The position numbers and the translations under genes were made by a program. From JBFKAV01 sp041621405 (lineage in GTDB: Bacteria; Pseudomonadota; Alphaproteobacteria; Rhodobacterales; Rhodobacteraceae), in the NCBI GenBank assembly GCA_041621405.1, contig JBFKAV010000019.1:1-33045 (forward strand): a stretch of DNA of 33,045 bases, given 5' to 3'. The first letter of the stretch is position 1. Each line of letters starts with the position of its first letter. Positions 23,004 to 31,023 of the stretch are shown here, piece by piece. The notes below the pieces were generated by a model. It was not told where the DNA came from. It searched no databases and saw nothing but the letters and a program-made list of their open reading frames with translations.

Positions 23004-23995
23004 CCGCCTTGACGCTGACCAACGTGAACAAGTCATTCGGCGAGGTCCACGTACTGAAGGATATCTCCCTGGAGGTGGAGGAGGGCGAGTTCGTCGTTTT
23101 CGTCGGCCCCTCGGGCTGTGGCAAGTCCACGCTCCTGCGGGTGATCGCGGGGCTCGAGGACGCCACGTCGGGCGAGATCCGCATCGGCGACAACGTGGTG
23201 AACCTGACGCCCCCGTCCAAGCGCGGCATCGCCATGGTGTTCCAGAGCTACGCGCTCTACCCCCACCTGAACGTCCGCGGCAACATGACCCTTGCGCTCA
23301 GGCAGGAGGGTCAGCCGAAGTCCGTCATTGAGCAACGCGTCGCCAAGGCCAGCAGCATGCTGAACCTTGAGCCCTACCTCGAGCGCTACCCTTCCGAGCT
23401 TTCCGGAGGTCAGCGCCAGCGCGTCGCCATCGGGCGCGCCATCGTGCGAGAACCGAAGCTTTTTCTGTTCGACGAGCCGCTCTCCAATCTCGACGCCGCG
23501 CTGCGCATGAACACCCGGATCGAGATCGCGAACTTGCACCGGCAACTCGGGGCTTCGATGATCTACGTCACGCATGACCAGACCGAAGCCATGACGCTTG
23601 CCGACAAGATCGTCGTTCTGCGCGACGGCAAGGTCGAGCAGATCGGCGGCCCGATGGAGCTGTACAACAACCCCGCCAACCAGTTCGTGGCTGGATTCCT
23701 GGGGTCGCCTTCGATGAATTTCTTTCCTGCCGGCGTGCTCAAGGAGGGCGATGTCCGCACCATGGGTGTGCGCCCCGAGGACTTGTTCGTCGCCGATGAC
23801 GGCCCGCTGTCGGTGCAGGTCAGCCATGTGGAACATCTCGGCGGCGATACCAACGTGATCGCGCAAATGAACGATCATCAGATCACGGCGCGCCTGTTCG
23901 GGCAGCATGTCATCGACGAGGGCGAGAACCTCCGGCTCGGCTTCAAACCGCAACGTGCTTACCATTTCGACCAGAACGGGCTGCGTTTGCAGTAG
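23000..23995 (+). CDS. Sugar ABC transporter ATP-binding protein (UgpC/MalK type)
   Basis: A 331-residue ATPase. Walker A is GPSGCGKST (about 37-45), Q-loop FQSYALYPH, signature LSGGQRQRV (about 134-142), Walker B LFLFDEPLSNLDAALR, and switch His in THDQTEAM. The C-terminal TOBE/MalK-like regulatory domain covers about 235-331 and includes VRPEDL. Length is a little short of MalK (about 370), as is common for UgpC-like proteins. It overlaps the preceding gene (ATGA). It energises the amino-sugar importer. An IS6 fragment begins within 40 bases of its stop, but the protein end looks normal. Confidence 0.93.
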   Translation: MTALTLTNVNKSFGEVHVLKDISLEVEEGEFVVFVGPSGCGKSTLLRVIAGLEDATSGEIRIGDNVVNLTPPSKRGIAMVFQSYALYPHLNVRGNMTLALRQEGQPKSVIEQRVAKASSMLNLEPYLERYPSELSGGQRQRVAIGRAIVREPKLFLFDEPLSNLDAALRMNTRIEIANLHRQLGASMIYVTHDQTEAMTLADKIVVLRDGKVEQIGGPMELYNNPANQFVAGFLGSPSMNFFPAGVLKEGDVRTMGVRPEDLFVADDGPLSVQVSHVEHLGGDTNVIAQMNDHQITARLFGQHVIDEGENLRLGFKPQRAYHFDQNGLRLQ

Positions 23996-24029
23996 TGGCG
24001 GGACATTGCAAGATCAGCAGTGAGTTGCA

Positions 24030-24168
24030 TTGCCTCCGGCGGCCGTTCGGTCACGAGAGCCTCGGGCCGGCCTTTCCTGCGCATCGCTTTCCCTAGGGAA
24101 TTCAAGGCGTCCTTCTTGTCGCGCGCCGGCGTGAAGACGCTTTCCAGCACCTCGCCGCCGTCCATGCC
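24030..24168 (-). mobile_element. IS6-family internal fragment, inverted (copy C1)
   Basis: On the minus strand this encodes GEVLESVFTPARDKKDALNS, then GKAMRRKGRPEALVTE, which aligns with GEVLESYVTKTSGKKAALKF and RNAMRKLGGPKAIVTD of the intact transposase (about residues 104-140). Both ends are missing and the residue matching the second catalytic Asp is Glu. It is oriented opposite to all other IS6 remnants in the window. Confidence 0.65.
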
Positions 24169-24177
24169 GCCGTCTTC

Positions 24178-24328
24178 GACCACCCAAGCAAGGAACGACA
24201 CCTCTCGAGCTGGAAGCTCGTCAAGACGGACCGCTCCGCCTCTCTCGCCTAGTGAAGTGGTCGTTGCGCGGCCCAATGGACGGCGGCGCTGTCCTGGCGG
24301 AGGCTGGTTCGAATTAGTCTGCCACCAA
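24178..24328 (+). mobile_element. IS6-family right-end remnant (copy C2)
   Basis: ACCACCCAAGCAAGGAACG through CTGGTTCGAATTAGTCTGCC matches the last ~100 bases of the transposase gene and the right terminal repeat of the intact copy (4518-4660), including the identical stretch GGTTCGAATTAGTCTGCCA. It faces the inverted fragment C1 almost directly, so the junction near 24170 records an inversion or nested insertion. Confidence 0.75.
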
Positions 24329-24427
24329 CCGTATCGGGAGCCTGTACGCGTCGCGCCGGAACGTGCGGCATCGGGCGGATCAAGTTCTGCACAGGCGCGT
24401 TCCGGGGACTTCGCAACAAGGCGCTCC

Positions 24428-25051
24428 TCAGCGCGAGGTCGACCGGAATGACCACACGCGCAGGGCGATCAGCGCCTTCACGGTCGCCGCGAGGACGAGC
24501 AGGCAAAGCGCTACCTTCGACACCGTCTCCATCGTTCCCTCGATCAAAACGGCATGGACCACGCTTCCCGCGACGACCAGCGCGGCGAGTGCGGTATGAA
24601 CGCGGCGCCACACGCGCGGTTGCAGCCGTAGCCGCCGGCGGAGGACGGCGATAAGCACCGCGGCGAAGACGGCCCACATGGCGATCACGCCGAACGCCGA
24701 GAACGGCGTCGGCGCAGTGAACAGGAGGGCGTCGATCACGTCCGGCGGGCTCGTGATCCAGAGCGCGGCCACGTGGATCACCACTGCCAGGACCAGGCTG
24801 CCGCCGATCCACCGATGCACCCGCCGCCCGCGCGGTCCCGAAAGGCCCGGCAGATATCCCGCCACCGACAAGGGCTGTAGGAGCAAGAGGGCCATCGCGA
24901 AGACCCCTGCAAACCCGGCCAGAATATAGACCGGTTCGCGCCACGCGAGCAGCGGGCTCGCCCCTGAAGCCGCGATCGGCACAGCGATCGCGGTGAGAAG
25001 TCCCGCCCAGATCAGGATCCTGCGTACCGGGCTCACCGGCGTCGATCTCAC
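24428..25051 (-). CDS. Ferric-reductase-like heme membrane protein (no FAD/NADPH domain)
   Basis: A 207-residue protein with six likely membrane segments. It holds two His pairs at the 14-residue spacing of bis-heme ferric reductase/NOX cores: H79/H93 (HRWIGGSLVLAVVIH) and H152/H166 (HTALAALVVAGSVVH). No flavin or NADPH domain follows, so electrons must come from or go to another protein, as with YedZ/MsrQ. The start is GTG at 25051, seven bases downstream of the exported intradiol-like gene, so the two are an operon. It could pass quinol electrons to its periplasmic partner; this is inference. C-terminal residues are basic and cytoplasmic. Confidence 0.75.
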   Translation of the reverse strand: MRSTPVSPVRRILIWAGLLTAIAVPIAASGASPLLAWREPVYILAGFAGVFAMALLLLQPLSVAGYLPGLSGPRGRRVHRWIGGSLVLAVVIHVAALWITSPPDVIDALLFTAPTPFSAFGVIAMWAVFAAVLIAVLRRRLRLQPRVWRRVHTALAALVVAGSVVHAVLIEGTMETVSKVALCLLVLAATVKALIALRVWSFRSTSR

Positions 25052-25057
25052 CCCCGG

Positions 25058-25546
25058 TCAGACCGGCTGAAGGACGAAATGCGCCTCCAGGCTGGTGTCT
25101 TTCGCGCTCGGCATGACGGGTCGCAGGAAAACGGTCTCGAACTCACCACTGTCATAGGCGAGATGGCCGTGCGGCTGGCCGAAGGCCGGAACGATCTGCG
25201 GCATCTCCAGACGGAACAGCCCGTTCGCGTCGGTGAGCGTTGCACCATGGCTGTGCGGGTCGCGCTCGTGCCCTTCGGTCGTGTGCGCCCAGATCTGGAT
25301 GCGCTGACCCGCGAGCGGCGCCCCGTCCCCGGCGCGGCGTACGGTGCCCGTCATCCAGAAACCGCCGCCGCCAATCCGGTCCACGACCGGTGCGCCTGGC
25401 AAGTAATTGTTGGACCCGCCGCGCATCGTGCGTGTCGGCGCGAGGCCCTGAGCCCCCGCGGGGACGAAGATTCCCGAGAGGCCGGTCGCCGCGACCGCGA
25501 CACCGGAAGCGAACAAGGTACGGCGGGTGATCAGCGCTGCGGACAT
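25058..25546 (-). CDS. Tat-exported intradiol-dioxygenase-like protein with altered metal site
   Basis: A 162-residue protein. Residues 1-33 are a twin-arginine signal (TRRTLFASG, R8-R9, then a hydrophobic stretch ending GAQG). ATG 25546 has AGGAGA eight bases upstream; an earlier in-frame start would put 25 residues before the signal. The rest has the beta-sandwich pattern of intradiol ring-cleavage dioxygenases: GTVRRAGDGAPLAGQRIQIW, TDANGLFRLE, then QPHGHLAYDSGEFETVFLRP. The two iron His (PHGH, H126 and H128) are present, but the positions where family members have the two Tyr ligands appear to be H93 (EGHERDP instead of GrY) and F122. Extra histidines (H88, H98, H100) cluster nearby. Catechol cleavage is therefore doubtful; metal binding remains likely. 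Partner: the heme membrane protein downstream. Confidence 0.72.
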   Translation of the reverse strand: MSAALITRRTLFASGVAVAATGLSGIFVPAGAQGLAPTRTMRGGSNNYLPGAPVVDRIGGGGFWMTGTVRRAGDGAPLAGQRIQIWAHTTEGHERDPHSHGATLTDANGLFRLEMPQIVPAFGQPHGHLAYDSGEFETVFLRPVMPSAKDTSLEAHFVLQPV

Positions 25547-25621
25547 TCGGGTTTCTCCTGCCGGGCGTGAAACTCCTGGGTCGGCCGAACGGGGCCGTAG
25601 GCGACTCGCGAACACAATCAA

Positions 25622-25956
25622 AATAGAGGAAGCGGAACGCGCGATAAACCTAGTCCACGGCTTCGTGAACTGGTGCCGGCCGCCTCTGGCCGACCCTGGC
25701 GCCCTGACCGGCGGCCGAGATGCGGCCTCGCCAGGGCGGCCGCCGGTGCCTCGGGCGGCACCCTACGGATCTGCAATCCCGGGAATGCGCACCGTCGAGC
25801 AACCGGGGTCCGTGAAGCGAACGAGACGCTCCCGCGTCCTGCGAGATGCGCGCCGGCAGGAAGGGCGGCCGGGAGGCCCGTGTTCTGCCATCGAGGTGCA
25901 GGCGCGCTGCCCGGATGCGTGACCGGTGGGCCCCGGGGGAAGCCCGGCCGCGGGCG
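25622..25956. other. Intergenic stretch without recognisable genes
   Basis: About 335 bases between the start region of the intradiol-like gene and the stop of the DRL-like gene. It is very GC-rich beyond about 25670. Open frames here have no recognisable motif and look like chance. The promoter for the leftward intradiol/heme pair should lie near 25560-25660, where the sequence becomes AT-richer (ACACAATCAAAATAGAGG), but no clear -35/-10 pair is visible. Confidence 0.4.
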
Positions 25957-27297
25957 TCAGCCCTCCGCCATCGCCTCGACTTCGCGCCTCAGCCTGACGG
26001 CCGGGGTGCCCTCGTCGAGCGCCACGTCGTCGTAGGTCAAGACTGTGTCGCGTGCGACCGCCCGCGTGACCCTGATGCCGCCGGTCAGGCCCAAGGGCAG
26101 CGCCCGCATCGGTACCGAGACCCGCGCCGGGCGGAGCTGTCCGGCCACGGTCTGGCCGCCCTCTCCGTCGAGGATCTCGCCGGCCGTCAGGTCGCGCTTG
26201 GACACCGCAACCACGTCGGCGCGGAAATCGCCGGCAACGCCCGTGGCCTCGCCGCGCAAGCCCACGTTCGCCACCGAGATGCCGAGCTCGAGCCCGATCA
26301 GGTGCCAGCGCTTGTAGGCGGCGACATAGCGGCCAGAGGGGTCGCGCGTGGTCTTGTATTCCTCGAAGCAGTTCTTCTGGTAATCGGTCACCGCCTTGAT
26401 CACGACCCAGACGCCCATCCTTATGTCGTAGCCGATCTCGCGCCCCTCGGCGTCGAGGCTGTTGATCACCTCGACCATCCCCGGCCCCTCCAGCACGCCG
26501 CCCTCGGAGCGCGGGCGCATGAGCGTCGGCAGGTCATCGATAGAGCCCGAAGGATAGGTGAGCCCCGCTTCCGGCACGTCGAGCCCGCAGGCATTGGCGA
26601 TCGCCGCGCTTTCGATCGCGGGCTTGGTGCCGTCGAGGAACGAGTTGAACATCTTGGGGTTCAGCCGCCCGCGCGCCGCCTGTTCGGCGGTCAGCCCCCA
26701 GTGGTCCCAGACCGTCTCGGGCGTCGAGAACCGGTATTCCGGCTTCCACTTGTGGCCGCGGCCCGCCGCCGCCACCTCGAAGCCGCAGGTCCGGGCCCAG
26801 TCGACGAGCTCGCAGACCATCGCCGGCTGGTCGCCATAGGCCATCGAGTAGATCACGCCCGCCCTTTCGGCCCGCCGCGCCAGCGCCGCGCCGCAGACCG
26901 CGTCGGCCTCGACGGTGGCGCTTATCACGTGCTTGCCGGCGGCGAAGGCGCCGAGATGGTGGCCGACCGCGACGATCGGGTCGCCGGTGCATTCCAGGAC
27001 GATCTCGACCCTCGGATCCGCGAAGAGCGCATCGGCGCTGTCGCCAACATGGGTGGCGCCGGACTGGAAGGCGGCGTCGAGCGAGCCTGCGCCGCAGCTC
27101 TCGGCGGACCAGCCAGCCAGCGCGAGGTTGGCCTTCGCCCGCTCGGGCGAAAGGTCCGCCACACCCACAACGTGCACGCCCGGCAGACGCGGCGCCTGGG
27201 CCAGGAACATCGTGCCGAACTTGCCGGCGCCGATCACGCCCAGCCGGATCGGACGGCCTTCGGCCGCGCGCGCCTGCAACTGCTTGTAAAGGCTCAT
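25957..27297 (-). CDS. DRL-like NAD(P)-dependent oxidoreductase with SAF domain (homoserine-dehydrogenase-like)
   Basis: A 446-residue protein. The N-terminal Rossmann fold begins IRLGVIGAGKFGTMFL (about 17-32). A middle domain contains GKHVISATVEADAVCG, MAYGDQPAMVCELVDWA and FLDGTKPAIESAAIANA. The C-terminal SAF domain covers about 355-440 (AVSKRDLTAGEILDGEGG). This layout matches the DXR-like (DRL) family first described in Brucella, where one member replaces DXR in isoprenoid synthesis; other members probably act on different sugar acids or alcohols. ATG 27297 is preferred to the TTG six bases upstream, with GGGGGAA before it. It stands alone between two IS6 remnants. Its neighbours give no hint of an isoprenoid role. 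Confidence 0.72.
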   Translation of the reverse strand: MSLYKQLQARAAEGRPIRLGVIGAGKFGTMFLAQAPRLPGVHVVGVADLSPERAKANLALAGWSAESCGAGSLDAAFQSGATHVGDSADALFADPRVEIVLECTGDPIVAVGHHLGAFAAGKHVISATVEADAVCGAALARRAERAGVIYSMAYGDQPAMVCELVDWARTCGFEVAAAGRGHKWKPEYRFSTPETVWDHWGLTAEQAARGRLNPKMFNSFLDGTKPAIESAAIANACGLDVPEAGLTYPSGSIDDLPTLMRPRSEGGVLEGPGMVEVINSLDAEGREIGYDIRMGVWVVIKAVTDYQKNCFEEYKTTRDPSGRYVAAYKRWHLIGLELGISVANVGLRGEATGVAGDFRADVVAVSKRDLTAGEILDGEGGQTVAGQLRPARVSVPMRALPLGLTGGIRVTRAVARDTVLTYDDVALDEGTPAVRLRREVEAMAEG

Positions 27298-27368
27298 CTG
27301 CAATTCCCCCCGCCCGAGACCCCTATCAAGCGCGGTGCCACCCGCGCGCGCAAGCCTTCAGGCGGGCC

Positions 27369-27700
27369 GTGTCAGACAAACCCGGTTCTTGTGAGGGGGA
27401 AGGATGCCGGAAAGCGTCGGCGGACGAGGAAGCGCAACCCGTTCAAGTCCTCCAAGACGAGCCCTCCGCTCATGCGTCTGGCGGTGATGCTCTACGTCGG
27501 GTTCCAGCTCTCAGTTCCCAACTTTGAAGACCTGCTCCACGAACCTGGGATCAAGGAGAGCCACGAGACGGTCCGGGTCTCGCGGCATTGGTTCGGACCG
27601 ATGTTCGCCGCCGAGATCCGGCGGTGACGCATATCGGGCCAGCGGTCGAGCCGTTGGAGATGGCACCTCGAGGAGAAATTCTTGAAGAATGAAGGTGGGT
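27369..27700 (+). mobile_element. IS6-family left-half remnant with dead start codon (copy D)
   Basis: GTGTCAGACAAACCCGGTTC near 27369 resembles the IS6 left end. From 27424 the frame reads RKRNPFKSSKTSPPLMRLAV and MLYVGFQLSVPNFEDLLHEP, matching the intact transposase residues 3-42, but the start codon is ACG instead of ATG. It stops at 27625-27627 after EIRR; one frame over, SSRWRWHLEE continues the homology to about 27690, so a frameshift lies near 27625. The catalytic core is missing. It is a dead 5' half in the same orientation as the intact copy. Confidence 0.75.
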
Positions 27701-27903
27701 ACTGTCGGAGGAACCCGGTTCGATGGGCCGATACAGGATCGCCAGCAGATCTCGGTGGCGCTCTGCAAGGCCTTCCTCCCTACAGATACTTCGCTTGGGT
27801 CCTTTGATTGCTTGAAAAGACCGAGAAGGGCAGGCGCGCGCGATTCCTTTGACAGAATCCGCGTCGGCGGTAGTGTCAGAACAGCAAACATCGGGAGACA
27901 TCG

Positions 27904-29226
27904 ATGCCGCCAAGAATACTGGAGCCCGGGCTCCTCGCCGGACGCATCTCTGCCGCAACCTGCTCCGAAAACTTCTCCGAGCTGCATCCTCCGCTGGACC
28001 CGCACGAAGCGCTCGTCGCGGCTGACCGCTGCTATTTCTGTCACGACGCGCCGTGCATCGCTGCCTGTCCGACGGCGATCGATATTCCGATGTTCATCCG
28101 CCAAATCGCGACGGGTACCCCCGAGGCCGCGGCGATTACGATCTTCGACCGGAACATCCTGGGCGGCATGTGCGCGCGGGTCTGTCCAACCGAAACGCTT
28201 TGCGAGGAAGCCTGTGTGCGCGAGGAAGCAGAGGGCCGGTCGGTCGAGATCGGCCGTCTCCAGCGCTTTGCCACGGACCGCCTGATGGCGCTCGGAAAAC
28301 ACCCCTATTCGCGCGACGCACCGACCGGCAAGCGCGTGGCGGTGGTTGGTGCCGGGCCCGCGGGGCTTGCCTGCGCGCACCGCCTTGCGATGAAAGGACA
28401 CGAGGTCAGCCTGTTCGACACGAAGCCGAAACCCGGTGGACTGAACGAATTTGGCATCGCTGCCTACAAGGTGGTCGACGACTTCGCCGCACGCGAGGTC
28501 GACTGGCTGCTCGGCATCGGCGGCATCACCTTCGAAAGCGGCAAAGCGCTCGGCAGGGATCTGGCCCTTTCCGATCTCAAGAAGGACTTCGACGCGGTCT
28601 TCCTTGGTATCGGCCTTGCGGGCGTCAATGCGCTTCGACTTGGCGGAAAGGATATCGCCGGTCTCCGTCCGGCGGTGGACTTCATAGCCGATCTCCGCCA
28701 GGCGGACGACCTTTCGAAACTGCCCGTGGGTCGCGACGTCGTGGTGATCGGCGGCGGGATGACGGCGATCGACGCCGCCGTGCAGTCCAAGCTGCTCGGA
28801 GCGCTTAACGTTACGATCGTGTACCGGCGCGGACGCGACAAGATGCGGGCAAGCCCCTACGAACAAGACCTGGCGACGTCGAAAGGGGTCCGCATCATTG
28901 CTAGCGCGTCGCCGGTCGCCATCCACGGCAACGGGGCGGTCCGCGAGATCGAGTTCGAGTACAACGACGACGATCTCACTCTTACCGGCGAGCGATTCCG
29001 GCTGCCGGCGGACCAGGTGTTCAAGGCCATCGGCCAGAGCCTCGTCGGCGAGGGCCTGCCGGATCTCGACGGCCGCAAGATCGCGGTCACCGGCCCTGGC
29101 CGCACGTCCATCGAGGGCGTCTGGGCGGGCGGCGACTGCGCGGCGGGCGGCGACGATCTGACCGTGACTGCGGTTGCCGAGGGGCGGAATGCGGCCGAGG
29201 ACATTCACGCCAGCATCATGGGCTGA
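27904..29226 (+). CDS. preT: NAD-dependent dihydropyrimidine dehydrogenase, subunit PreT
   Basis: A 440-residue flavoprotein that takes NADH electrons and passes them to PreA for reduction of uracil or thymine. Two N-terminal [4Fe-4S] sites are visible: C43, C46, C51, C55 (RCYFCHDAPCIAAC) and C90, C94, C100, C104 with Q120, as in mammalian dihydropyrimidine dehydrogenase. FAD binding is at RVAVVGAGPAGLACA (144-158), and a second nucleotide motif at VVIGGGMTAIDAA (about 280) binds NAD. Its C-terminus GVWAGGDCAAGGDDLTVTAV closes the FAD site. GGGAG lies six bases before the ATG. It is followed after 44 bases by preA. The promoter must lie in the 200 bases after the IS6 remnant. Confidence 0.93.
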   Translation: MPPRILEPGLLAGRISAATCSENFSELHPPLDPHEALVAADRCYFCHDAPCIAACPTAIDIPMFIRQIATGTPEAAAITIFDRNILGGMCARVCPTETLCEEACVREEAEGRSVEIGRLQRFATDRLMALGKHPYSRDAPTGKRVAVVGAGPAGLACAHRLAMKGHEVSLFDTKPKPGGLNEFGIAAYKVVDDFAAREVDWLLGIGGITFESGKALGRDLALSDLKKDFDAVFLGIGLAGVNALRLGGKDIAGLRPAVDFIADLRQADDLSKLPVGRDVVVIGGGMTAIDAAVQSKLLGALNVTIVYRRGRDKMRASPYEQDLATSKGVRIIASASPVAIHGNGAVREIEFEYNDDDLTLTGERFRLPADQVFKAIGQSLVGEGLPDLDGRKIAVTGPGRTSIEGVWAGGDCAAGGDDLTVTAVAEGRNAAEDIHASIMG

Positions 29227-29270
29227 CTGAGCCGCAGTGCCGAGGCGTGACGGAATACGGAGAAAGTGAA

Positions 29271-30572
29271 ATGGCTGATCTGACAAGCGAATTCATCGGA
29301 ATCAAGTCGCCCAATCCGTTCTGGCTGGCCTCAGCGCCGCCGACCGACAAGGAGTACAACGTGCGGCGTGCCTTCGAGGCCGGATGGGGCGGAGTGGTCT
29401 GGAAGACACTCGGCCTGGACCCGCATATCGTGAACGTGAACGGGCCGCGCTACGGGGTGGTCTACGGGGCGGACCGTCGGTTGCTCGGCCTCAACAACAT
29501 CGAACTGATCACCGACCGGCCACTGGCGGTGAACCTCGAGGAGATCCGGCGGGTGAAACGGGACTGGCCCGACCGCGCGGTCGTGGTGAGCCTCATGGTT
29601 CCTTGCGAGGAGCACTGCTGGAAGGAGATCCTGCACCAGGTCGAGGACACCGGGGCAGATGGTGTAGAGCTGAACTTCGGGTGCCCGCACGGGATGAGCG
29701 AGCGCGGCATGGGATCGGCCGTCGGCCAGGTGCCCGAATACATCGAGATGGTGACACGCTGGTGCAAGGAGAACTCGGAGCTTCCGGTGATCGTCAAGCT
29801 GACGCCGAACATCACCGACATCCGCCATCCGGCCCGCGCCGCGAAGGCCGGCGGGGCGGATGCCGTCAGCCTGATCAACACCGTCAGCTCGATCACTGCC
29901 GTGAACCTCGACACCTTTTCGCCGGAGCCCTCGATCGACGGCAAGGGCGCCCATGGCGGCTACTGCGGACCGGCGGTTAAGCCGATTGCGCTCAACATGG
30001 TCGCCGAGATCGCCCGCGATCCCGAGACCCATGGCCTGCCGATCAGCGGGATCGGCGGGATCACCACCTGGCGCGACGCTGCCGAGTTCATGGCGCTCGG
30101 CGCCGGCAACGTGCAGGTCTGCACGGCGGCAATGACCTACGGATTCCGGATCGTGCAGGAGATGATCTCGGGCCTGTCGCAGTGGATGGACGAAAAGGGC
30201 CATGCCGGCATCACCGGCTTCGTCGGGCGGGCCGTGCCCAACGTGGTGGACTGGAAGAACCTCAACCTGAACTACGTCACGAAGGCGCGGATCAATCCCG
30301 AGACCTGCATCAAGTGCGGTCGGTGCTATGCCGCCTGCGAGGATACCTCGCACCAGGCCATCGCGATGAAGCCGGGGCGGGTATTCGAGGTGATCGACGA
30401 GGAATGCGTGGCCTGCAATCTCTGCATCAATGTCTGCCCGGTGGAGGGCTGCATCACCATGGAGCAGCTGACGCCGGGAGACATCGACAAGCGGACCGGC
30501 AAGGTCGTCCCGGCGGAGTTCGGCGACTGGACGACGCATCCCAATAATCCGGCCCGGACGGCGGCCGAGTAG
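29271..30572 (+). CDS. preA: NAD-dependent dihydropyrimidine dehydrogenase, subunit PreA
   Basis: A 433-residue FMN enzyme that reduces uracil and thymine to the 5,6-dihydro forms, the first step of the reductive pathway. The TIM barrel covers about 1-320, with SPNPFWLASAPPT at the start and the catalytic Cys in LNFGCPHGMSERGMG (C138). Two C-terminal [4Fe-4S] motifs follow (CIKCGRCYAAC and CVACNLCINVCPVEGC, about 344-395). ATG 29271 has GGAG eight bases upstream; an in-frame ATG at 29247 lacks one. It is slightly longer than E. coli PreA (411). With PreT it forms the cytoplasmic NADH-dependent complex. Confidence 0.94.
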   Translation: MADLTSEFIGIKSPNPFWLASAPPTDKEYNVRRAFEAGWGGVVWKTLGLDPHIVNVNGPRYGVVYGADRRLLGLNNIELITDRPLAVNLEEIRRVKRDWPDRAVVVSLMVPCEEHCWKEILHQVEDTGADGVELNFGCPHGMSERGMGSAVGQVPEYIEMVTRWCKENSELPVIVKLTPNITDIRHPARAAKAGGADAVSLINTVSSITAVNLDTFSPEPSIDGKGAHGGYCGPAVKPIALNMVAEIARDPETHGLPISGIGGITTWRDAAEFMALGAGNVQVCTAAMTYGFRIVQEMISGLSQWMDEKGHAGITGFVGRAVPNVVDWKNLNLNYVTKARINPETCIKCGRCYAACEDTSHQAIAMKPGRVFEVIDEECVACNLCINVCPVEGCITMEQLTPGDIDKRTGKVVPAEFGDWTTHPNNPARTAAE

Positions 30573-31023
30573 CACCGGGCCGTTGCCGCGGCGGATTGCG
30601 GCCTTCAAGCGTGCGCGCAAGGGTATAGCATTGATATCTAAATAGTTTTCCTCAAGAACCCAGCTTGCGGATCTGCGCGTTGGGACGCGAGCGACCGGCT
30701 GACGTTCTGGGCAAATGCGCTTCCGTCGTCGACGCTTCCTCGCCCGGGTCGGGCATCAGGACCGCGTACTGCCTTTCGAAATCCGCTAGCGGTGGGCCGC
30801 CGTCCAGGCCGTCATGATCAGGTCCTGGGGGCCGGCCCGGGCCATCCGGCCCTCTTTGACCCGAGAGCGCGAGCACCCCGCGCGGCCGTGCCTCGGCGTG
30901 AACCCCATTCGGTCTCCTTGACACGGTTCGGCCGCATTGCAATCGTGCCTTGCCCAGTCGGCAAATGAAGCCAGCGCGAACAGCGCAAGCCGATTGGTCT
31001 ACGCGCGAAGAGGGGGATGAGAG
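30573..31023. other. Intergenic gap between preA and the M20 hydrolase gene
   Basis: About 450 bases. An AT-rich spot (ATAGCATTGATATCTAAATAG, cut by eye at 30626-30646) lies near the preA side. The middle has no supported gene; a minus-strand frame with ADFERQYAVLMPD near 30770 is open but is not a family I recognise, and it may be the relic of a lost regulator. GAAGAGGGGGATGAGAG just before 31024 supplies the ribosome site of the next gene. The gap suggests that the hydrolase operon has its own promoter or that a gene has been lost here. Confidence 0.35.

Noticed and set aside
27850..27876. TTGACA followed 16 bases later by TAGTGT as a sigma-70 promoter for preT
   Set aside because: The -10 matches only half of the consensus; too weak to call without start mapping.
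27869..27883. GGTAGTGTCAGAACA resembles the IS6 left terminal repeat
   Set aside because: Short match in the wrong place for copy D, with no following IS6 coding similarity; probably chance.
30652..31010. Minus-strand open frame with ADFERQYAVLMPD as a possible regulator gene of the pyrimidine operon
   Set aside because: No start, motif or helix-turn-helix can be recognised; may be a relic but not supportable.
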